From: Ruminococcus sp. UBA3767
GTDB lineage: Bacteria > Bacillota > Clostridia > Oscillospirales > Ruminococcaceae
DNA length: 14,798 nucleotides
Assembly: GCA_002371625.1 (NCBI GenBank)
Contig: DFFV01000108.1
Coordinates: 1 to 14,798, forward strand
Direction: 5' to 3'
Shown: positions 9,880-14,798 of the stretch, one piece after another
Numbering within the stretch: the stretch's first letter is position 1
Layout: each line of letters opens with the position of its first letter
Position numbers and translations under genes: made by a program
The notes under the pieces: generated by a model
Database searches by the model: none
The model's input: only the letters and a program-made list of their open reading frames with translations
What the model was told of the DNA's origin: nothing

Positions 9880-11121
9880 TTACGTCTGCACAGTCTCCTG
9901 CTGTGTCTGCTCTGTCTGCTGTTGGTCATTTTCATCGTCTGTGCGCTTATTGCCGTGCGAATGCCTGTAAAGCAGCTTCAGCACGATAGGCGTTGTGACG
10001 GATGAAACTATTATCAGCAGTATCACCGAGGCGAAATACTTTGCTTCCAGCATACCGACCGAAAGTCCCTTTTGCGCCACTATCAGTGCGACCTCGCCTC
10101 GTGTCATCATTCCCACGCCGACCTTCAGGCTCTCGTTCCAGCTGTACTTCATCAGCTTTGCAGTCAGTCCGCAGCCGATCACCTTGGTGATAAGTCCCAC
10201 TGCCACAAAGCACAGCGAAAATGCCAGCAGCGATGCCGTAAAGCCGTTGAACTCGGTTTTAAGCCCTATGCTTGCAAAAAAGACAGGCCCGAAGATCATA
10301 TACGAGTTGATGTCTATCTTTCTTGCGATATACTCCGAATCGTTGAGGTTGCAAAGGATAAGTCCCGCAACATAAGCGCCCGTGATATCGGCAATACCGA
10401 AAAACTCCTCTGCCGCAAATGCAAAGAACATACAAAGTGCAAGTCCGAGTATAGGAACTCTGCGCTGATGCGGATGACGCTTGTCGATAAACTTGAAAAT
10501 ATAGTACATCAGCATTCCCACGCATATAGCGCAGACAAAGAAAAGCAGTACGTTCCTTACAACGACCATCGGCTTTGAATCGGGGTTTTTGAAGCCGATA
10601 ACGAACGTTAGCACGATGATGCCGATTATATCATCAATTATCGCAGCGCTGGTTATCAGCGTACCAACGTGCTCTTTTATATGCCCAAGCTCCTTGAGCG
10701 TCTGCACGGTGATACCCACAGATGTAGCTGTGAGTATCGTTCCGATGAACACTGCCCTGTAAAACCCCTCCGAGCCGACCGCTTCAAATCCGTAAAAGCA
10801 GCTGTACAAAAGTGTTCCTCCGCACAGCGGCACAAACACACCCACCAGCGCCACAAGCAGCGCTTTGGGTCCTGTTTTGACCAGCTCCCTCAGATTTGTT
10901 TCAAGTCCCGCAGAGAACATTATCATTATAACGCCTATCTCAGCCAGCAGCGAGATGTAATCCGACTGCTTCACCACTCCGAAAATGCTCGGTCCTATTA
11001 TAAGTCCCGCAATTATCTCTCCAACCACCTGCGGTGCTTTCAGCTTTGCTGCTATCAGTCCGAACAGCTTTGCCGAAACTATGATTATCGCAAGATCCCT
11101 GAAAAACGATATCCTATCCAA
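9880..11121 (-). CDS. Cation:proton antiporter, CPA2 (Kef/NapA type)
   Basis: A 413-residue protein with the Na_H_Exchanger fold, about 12 membrane segments over residues 5-385. Typical sequences are KAPQVVGEIIAGLIIGPSIF (28-47), an AEIGVIMIMFSAGLE segment (60-74) and the ion-site-like AAIIDDIIG (about 158-166, with two adjacent Asp). The C-terminal 28 residues are hydrophilic and Gln/Thr-rich; no RCK/TrkA-N domain is present, so it lacks the nucleotide-binding module of KefB/KefC. The start is TTG at 11119-11121 with a GAAGG SD about 10 nt before; no ATG fits. It lies 16 bp after the monooxygenase gene and 18 bp before the ferredoxin gene. The ion (K+ or Na+) cannot be told. Confidence 0.92.
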   Translation of the reverse strand: MDRISFFRDLAIIIVSAKLFGLIAAKLKAPQVVGEIIAGLIIGPSIFGVVKQSDYISLLAEIGVIMIMFSAGLETNLRELVKTGPKALLVALVGVFVPLCGGTLLYSCFYGFEAVGSEGFYRAVFIGTILTATSVGITVQTLKELGHIKEHVGTLITSAAIIDDIIGIIVLTFVIGFKNPDSKPMVVVRNVLLFFVCAICVGMLMYYIFKFIDKRHPHQRRVPILGLALCMFFAFAAEEFFGIADITGAYVAGLILCNLNDSEYIARKIDINSYMIFGPVFFASIGLKTEFNGFTASLLAFSLCFVAVGLITKVIGCGLTAKLMKYSWNESLKVGVGMMTRGEVALIVAQKGLSVGMLEAKYFASVILLIIVSSVTTPIVLKLLYRHSHGNKRTDDENDQQQTEQTQQETVQT

Positions 11122-11137
11122 CCTAAACTAACCTTCT

Positions 11138-11464
11138 TTATTCTCTTATAAATTTTTTGTCCTCAGCGCTCTCCTGCGCCGGAACGTATTTTTGCACGCT
11201 CATGTGCAGATCGTATTTTTCACGCAGCTTTGCAACTGTTTCCATCATAGGCGAGGCATGGTGCCTGTCTATCGCCTCCTGATCCTCCCAGCTGTCTATC
11301 AGCAGCACAGTTTCGCTGTCGTTCATCGGCACAAAGTATTCATAACGCAGGTTGCCTTTTTCCTGCCTGATAAGCTCTGCGGTACCGCTGCGCTCCATTT
11401 CCTGTGCAAACCTTTTTGCACTGCCGTTTTCTCCCGTGTAGAAGATATTTACCGTGATGCTCAT
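11138..11464 (-). CDS. Antibiotic biosynthesis monooxygenase (ABM) domain protein
   Basis: A 108-residue protein. The small ferredoxin-like barrel of the ABM/YgiN family is suggested by SITVNIFY at the start, LRYEYFVPMNDSETVLLIDSW in the middle and DRHHASPMMETVAKL after it. Such proteins are small, cofactor-free enzymes, often quinol monooxygenases; the substrate here is unknown. The ATG at 11462-11464 has a GAGGTGAGG SD; an in-frame GTG three codons earlier overlaps that SD and is unlikely. It lies 57 bp after hpt and 16 bp before the antiporter gene. Confidence 0.88.
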   Translation of the reverse strand: MSITVNIFYTGENGSAKRFAQEMERSGTAELIRQEKGNLRYEYFVPMNDSETVLLIDSWEDQEAIDRHHASPMMETVAKLREKYDLHMSVQKYVPAQESAEDKKFIRE

Positions 11465-11483
11465 TATCCTCACCTCATAAACT

Positions 11484-11510
11484 ACGGCTCAATGCCTTGC
11501 AAAGAGCCGT
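11484..11510. terminator. Hairpin between hpt and the monooxygenase gene
   Basis: ACGGCTC (11484-11490) and GAGCCGT (11504-11510) form a perfect 7-bp stem with a 13-nt loop. On the minus strand no T-tract follows, so it is more likely a partial attenuator or mRNA-stability element inside the operon than a full terminator. Confidence 0.4.
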
Positions 11511-11521
11511 TTGCTTTATTC

Positions 11522-12073
11522 TCATTCTTCGCTGTATACCGCTATATACGGCAGATTTCTGTAATACTCCGCACAGTCCAGCCCGTAGCCTATCACGAAC
11601 TTATCGGGTATAGTGAAAAGCGACAGGTCCGCTTTTATCTCAGCCTCACGTCTTTCGGGCTTGTCCAGCAGCGTTATTATATCCAGCGAGAGCGGTTTTC
11701 TTTCGCCAAGCATATTTTTCAGCTTTGCAAGCGTTCTGCCCGTGTCGATTATATCCTCGCAGATAACAACGTGGTAATTGCTTATATCTCTGTCAAGGTC
11801 CATTACTATCCTGACCTCTCCCGAAGGATCGGTGCCATCAAAGTAGCTTTTAACGCACATAAATCCCAGCTCGCACGGAACGCTCACCCTTTTGCACACA
11901 TCGGCAAGGAATACGAACGAGCCTTTGAGTATACCCACCAGCATTATCGGCTTGCCGTCGTAAAGCGAGTCTATGTAGCCTGCCGCACGCTTTACCTCAC
12001 GCTCTATCTCCTCCTGCGTGATGAGCACTTGTTTTATCCTGCTTTTATATACGTTCACATCTTCAACTCTCAT
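11522..12073 (-). CDS. hpt: Hypoxanthine phosphoribosyltransferase
   Basis: A 183-residue type I phosphoribosyltransferase of purine salvage; it joins hypoxanthine or guanine to PRPP to give IMP or GMP in the cytoplasm. The PRPP-binding motif VVICEDIIDTGRTL is at 102-115 (E106, D107, T111-T114). GILKGSFVFLADV (48-60) is the PPi loop region. DKFVIGYGLD (157-166) is the purine-binding region with K158 and D166. Length is normal. The ATG is 11 bp after the stop of the cellulase gene and its SD (GAGGAAG) overlaps that stop codon, so it is co-transcribed with a secreted cellulase, which is odd for a housekeeping gene. Confidence 0.96.
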   Translation of the reverse strand: MRVEDVNVYKSRIKQVLITQEEIEREVKRAAGYIDSLYDGKPIMLVGILKGSFVFLADVCKRVSVPCELGFMCVKSYFDGTDPSGEVRIVMDLDRDISNYHVVICEDIIDTGRTLAKLKNMLGERKPLSLDIITLLDKPERREAEIKADLSLFTIPDKFVIGYGLDCAEYYRNLPYIAVYSEE

Positions 12074-12084
12074 AAAGCACTTCC

Positions 12085-13479
12085 TCAGGTGTTCGCCGCA
12101 TTGGCTCTGAACAGATTTCTTATCAGCTTTCCGCTCTGCGTCAGCTGTGATTCGCCTGCGCTTATCGCCGCAAGGTTCGTTCCCGGCACAAATGCCGAAG
12201 CTGTTTCAGCCTTGTTGCTTGCCGACCAGTTGAACCAGCCGACCTTCAGGCTTCTGAGCAGGTTATACCACTGCCTTGTCTGGTTTTCATCAAAGCCGCC
12301 GTTTCCGCTTGCATCGCAGGTGCCGAACTCCGTTACCAGCACAGGCAGTCCGCTGTTATAACAGTCCTGCAAGCGCTTCCTGAGCCAATCGGTGTGCGTT
12401 CTTGCGTAAAAATGCAGGGTGTAAGCACAGTTGCTGTCCGAGAGCTTATTGCCGACCACCTGGTTTATGTCCTGGCTCCATGTGCCTGTTCCGCAGATAA
12501 TAAGGTTTTTAGCTCCGGTGCCTCTTATCGCATTCACGACAGCCTGGCAGTACGGCTTTATCTGCGAAGCCCATGTAACGCCGCCGTTTGGCTCGTTGCA
12601 AAGCTCAAAAATAACGTTGTTGTAGTTTTTGTATCGGTTCGCCATATCCTTGAAGAAAGCGATAGCCTCGCTCTGATGCTTCAGCGGATTTCCGTCCTTG
12701 AGGATATGCCAGTCGATGATAACGTACATTCCAAGATTGGTCGCATTTGCAACGCCGTTCATCACCTTCTGCTTTGCCTGTGCGGCATAGCTTGAACCTG
12801 TTGTGTAACCGCCCCACTCCTCAGTGTACATCGCAATTCTCACAGCGTTGCACTTCCAGTCGTCACGCAGGACTTTCAGCGAGCTTTGCGAAAGGATATT
12901 GGAGAAGGTTTCCCACATTATGCCGTGTGTTGACATTCCCTGCAGCATAAATGCCTGCCCGTGACTGTCAACTATATGGTTGCCGCTCACTCTCAGCGCA
13001 CCGTGTCTTTGCACAGGTGTTCCCGATGCAGGTGTAGGTGCAGGGGCAGGAGTAGGCGTTGCCGCAGGTTTTGCAGGTGATGCCGCAGGCTTTGCAGGCT
13101 GTGCAGGCTTTGCAGCGGGTGCAGCCGAGTTTGCGCCGCCCTGTGCCTGTGTGGCTGCGCTTGCAGCAGATGTGCCCGAAGACGAGCTTGTGCTTTGCGT
13201 ATCAGCCTTTGAGCTGCTGCCTGCCGAAGCCGAACTGCTGTTATCATCGCCCTGAGCGCTTCCCATAGGATCATTCCCCTCACCTTCCCACGGGATAACA
13301 TCTGCGATAGCAGAATCATCGACTCCGTCGGTAGTTTCCGCCGTGCTCTGCGAGCTTTCGCTTATCTCAGAGCTGTTTTGCGACTTTGAGCTGTCGCTGC
13401 TGTCCGTTTCGGAACAGCCTGCCATTATCAGAACTGCCGAAACAGCAACTGCCAACAGTTTTTTGATCTGTTTCTTCAT
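12085..13479 (-). CDS. GH5 cellulase (endoglucanase-like) lipoprotein
   Basis: A 464-residue surface lipoprotein. Residues 1-22 form a lipoprotein signal with lipobox IMAGC (C22). Residues 23-157 form a low-complexity linker, first Ser/acidic, then Ala/Pro repeats (PAKPAQPAKP and similar). Residues about 160-458 form a glycoside hydrolase family 5 catalytic domain, closest in look to subfamily 2: R214 in VRIAMY, DWH at 256-258, the acid/base E296 in CNEPNGG, HFY at 356-358, the nucleophile E384 in VTEFG, and W418. All catalytic residues are present, so it probably cuts beta-1,4-glucans. No dockerin or carbohydrate-binding module is seen; the enzyme is held to the membrane instead. SD GGGAG is about 11 nt before the ATG; TATAAT at 13498-13503 (minus) may be the -10. 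Confidence 0.93.
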   Translation of the reverse strand: MKKQIKKLLAVAVSAVLIMAGCSETDSSDSSKSQNSSEISESSQSTAETTDGVDDSAIADVIPWEGEGNDPMGSAQGDDNSSSASAGSSSKADTQSTSSSSGTSAASAATQAQGGANSAAPAAKPAQPAKPAASPAKPAATPTPAPAPTPASGTPVQRHGALRVSGNHIVDSHGQAFMLQGMSTHGIMWETFSNILSQSSLKVLRDDWKCNAVRIAMYTEEWGGYTTGSSYAAQAKQKVMNGVANATNLGMYVIIDWHILKDGNPLKHQSEAIAFFKDMANRYKNYNNVIFELCNEPNGGVTWASQIKPYCQAVVNAIRGTGAKNLIICGTGTWSQDINQVVGNKLSDSNCAYTLHFYARTHTDWLRKRLQDCYNSGLPVLVTEFGTCDASGNGGFDENQTRQWYNLLRSLKVGWFNWSASNKAETASAFVPGTNLAAISAGESQLTQSGKLIRNLFRANAANT

Positions 13480-13557
13480 AACAGGATATACTCCCTTATT
13501 ATAGTATTGTTCTTAATATACCACTTGTTTGTTTACGTTTTATGACATAATTTGCGG

Positions 13558-13575
13558 AAATTATTAAAATAATTT
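13558..13575. promoter_or_regulatory. AT-rich dyad between divergent genes
   Basis: AAATTATT-AA-AATAATTT has perfect 8-bp arms. It lies in the gap between the cellulase (minus) and the EamA transporter (plus), 15 bp upstream of the EamA -35 box. A shared operator is possible. Confidence 0.35.
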
Positions 13576-13590
13576 ATTCACACAATATAC

Positions 13591-13619
13591 TTGATGAATA
13601 TGCGGTTTTGTGCTATCAT
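13591..13619 (+). promoter_or_regulatory. Promoter of the EamA transporter gene
   Basis: TTGATG (13591-13596), 17 bp, TATCAT (13614-13619). The start would be near 13626, giving a leader of about 28 nt. Confidence 0.65.
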
Positions 13620-13653
13620 TCATATTTGGTAAAAACGAATGCGGAGGGAAGAT

Positions 13654-14592
13654 ATGCAGGGCAGGACTCAGGCAAAGGGTGCGCTTTTGCTTTTGCTCAC
13701 GGCGCTGATATGGGGCGCGGCGTTCACCGCACAGAGCAAGGGTATGCAGAGCGTACAGGCTTTCACATTTAACGCGGTGCGTATGACGATGGGTGCGGCG
13801 GTGCTTGCGCCGTTCATACTGGTGCGCGGCAGGCTTTCGGCAAAAAAGCTGACTGCGGCGCAGCTTGCAGAAAAGAAGATATCGGACAGAAAGGCGCTTT
13901 GGCAGGGGGCGCTGCTTGGCGTGGTATTCTTTGTGGCGAGCAACATTCAGCAGCACGCATTTTTATACACGCAGTCGGGCAAGATAGCGTTCATCACGGC
14001 GCTGTACATATTCTTTGTGCCGATATTCAGTCTTTTTATAAAAAAGCGCACGCCGCTGATGACGTGGCTGTGCGTGATACTGGGATTTGCGGGGCTGTAT
14101 TTTCTGTGCGTTGACCCAAAGGACCTGGGTGGTCTGAACAGGGGCGACCTGCTTGCGATAGGCTGTGCGGCGGTATTTGCCCTGCACATACTGCTGATAG
14201 AAAAGTTCACGGCAGGCTCTGACGGGCTGCGGCTTTCTGCGATGCAGTTCCTTGTGGGCGGGACGCTTTCGGGGATAGCGATGTTCATATTTGAAGAGCC
14301 GAAGCTCAGCGGCATTTTCGATGCAGCCGTTCCGCTTTTGTACGCGGGTGTGATGAGCTGCGGTGTGGCTTACACCTTGCAGATAATCGGGCAGAAGTAC
14401 ACAGAGGCGACGCTTGCCTCGCTGCTGCTTTGTATGGAGTCGGTATTCGGGGTGCTTTGTGCGGCGGTCATTCTCGGTGAACGGCTCACGCTGCGCGAAG
14501 TGATCGGATGCGCGATAATGTTTGCGGCGATAATACTTTCGCAGTTTTCACAGAAGTTCACCAAGGCAGGAAAAAACAAAAAGACGGCATAA
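13654..14592 (+). CDS. DMT-superfamily transporter (EamA domains)
   Basis: A 312-residue inner-membrane protein with about 10 hydrophobic segments in two EamA repeats (residues about 5-145 and 160-297). The first repeat starts LLLTALIWGAAFTAQSKGMQ and the second LLAIGCAAVFALHILLIEK. The end of repeat two has the common ESVFGVLCAAVILGERLT pattern. It probably exports or imports a small metabolite; the substrate cannot be told. The ATG at 13654 has a GGAGGG SD 5 nt before; an in-frame ATG five codons earlier would place the SD inside the gene. It is transcribed divergently from the cellulase. Its codons are more GC-rich than those of the integrase region. Confidence 0.92.
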   Translation: MQGRTQAKGALLLLLTALIWGAAFTAQSKGMQSVQAFTFNAVRMTMGAAVLAPFILVRGRLSAKKLTAAQLAEKKISDRKALWQGALLGVVFFVASNIQQHAFLYTQSGKIAFITALYIFFVPIFSLFIKKRTPLMTWLCVILGFAGLYFLCVDPKDLGGLNRGDLLAIGCAAVFALHILLIEKFTAGSDGLRLSAMQFLVGGTLSGIAMFIFEEPKLSGIFDAAVPLLYAGVMSCGVAYTLQIIGQKYTEATLASLLLCMESVFGVLCAAVILGERLTLREVIGCAIMFAAIILSQFSQKFTKAGKNKKTA

Positions 14593-14603
14593 AGCCGTCT
14601 TTT
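14579..14603. terminator. Bidirectional terminator between EamA and dcd genes
   Basis: AAAAGACGGC (14579-14588) and GCCGTCTTTT (14594-14603) form a 10-bp stem with a 5-nt loop that contains part of the EamA stop codon. T-rich tracts follow on both strands, the minus strand reading TTTTTGTTTTTTCC, so it ends both convergent genes. Confidence 0.9.
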
Positions 14604-14604
14604 C

Positions 14605-14798
14605 TTATTTATCATTGTCCATGAACACCCGTGAGCCTGTCGCCCCTGTTTGTCCCTGATATTTCCCGTTATACGGATCCTGTGCAGCGCAGTCCATTTT
14701 CGCAAACACCAGCTGTCCAACTCTGCGTCCTGCGGTAAGCTCTATCGCACACCTGTTTGCATTAAACAGCTCAAGTGTTATCTCACCTTTGAACCCCG
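14605..14798 (-). CDS. dcd: dCTP deaminase / dUTPase-fold protein, 3' part only
   Basis: The last 63 residues before the stop are present; the start is off the right edge. FKGEITLELFNANR, AGRRVGQLVF and PYNGKYQGQTGATGSR match the C-terminal part of dCTP deaminases. That part ends with the Y-x-GKYQ-Q-G-x-T-x-SR segment which closes over the nucleotide. The enzyme makes dUTP from dCTP for dTTP synthesis. A bifunctional deaminase/dUTPase cannot be excluded from this part. It shares its terminator with the EamA gene. Confidence 0.88.
   Translation of the reverse strand, partial: GFKGEITLELFNANRCAIELTAGRRVGQLVFAKMDCAAQDPYNGKYQGQTGATGSRVFMDNDK

Noticed and set aside
11192..12361. Plus-strand open frame of 389 codons
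   Set aside because: It is antisense to hpt, the ABM gene and the end of the cellulase gene, all of which have clear family motifs.

Overview
The window looks like chromosomal DNA of a Ruminococcus-like clostridium (Bacillota). The reasons are strong SD-led starts, TTGACA-17-TATAAT type promoters, a DUF6472-type small protein, an EFR1-type flavodoxin/ferredoxin, and Ser-rich linker lipoproteins including a GH5 cellulase. The assignment is an inference from gene content; no rRNA or marker gene is present.

Left part (1-6232), accessory region. It starts with the 5' part of a lipoprotein with a papain-like Cys motif (1-325, minus). Next is a Schlafen AlbA_2/GHKL-ATPase/winged-helix protein (576-2015, minus), which has a consensus promoter and an upstream array of phased decamers. 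A minus-strand tRNA transcription unit follows (2392-3183): Leu(CAG), Leu(AAG), Leu(CAA), Leu(TAA), a small XRE-type protein gene, Tyr(GTA) and Glu(TTC). All four Leu tRNAs have short, class I variable loops. Upstream of them are a promoter, a 41-codon ORF unusually rich in Leu, Tyr and Glu codons, and a strong intrinsic terminator (3296-3547). That layout resembles a leader-peptide attenuator whose sensed amino acids match the tRNAs downstream. On the plus strand are a two-module RHH-like protein, an XRE-like protein and a tyrosine integrase whose SD lies in a predicted hairpin. Four 12-bp direct repeats (probable integrase arm sites) follow, and then the 3' end of a tRNA-Ser(GGA) gene on the minus strand. 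This is the usual right end of an integrative element; its left end was not found.

Right part (6233-14798), ordinary chromosomal genes. On the minus strand are a MarR regulator plus DUF6472 protein, an NhaC-type Na+/H+ antiporter, and a closely spaced series: GH5 lipoprotein cellulase, hypoxanthine phosphoribosyltransferase, ABM-domain monooxygenase, CPA2 cation:proton antiporter and EFR1-type ferredoxin. On the plus strand is an EamA/DMT transporter. It converges through a shared terminator on the 3' end of a dCTP deaminase gene.

The most interesting system is the putatively attenuated set of aberrant Leu tRNAs. It sits near a Schlafen-family protein, and vertebrate relatives of that family cleave tRNAs, preferentially long-variable-arm ones in one case. 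A link between the two is a hypothesis only.
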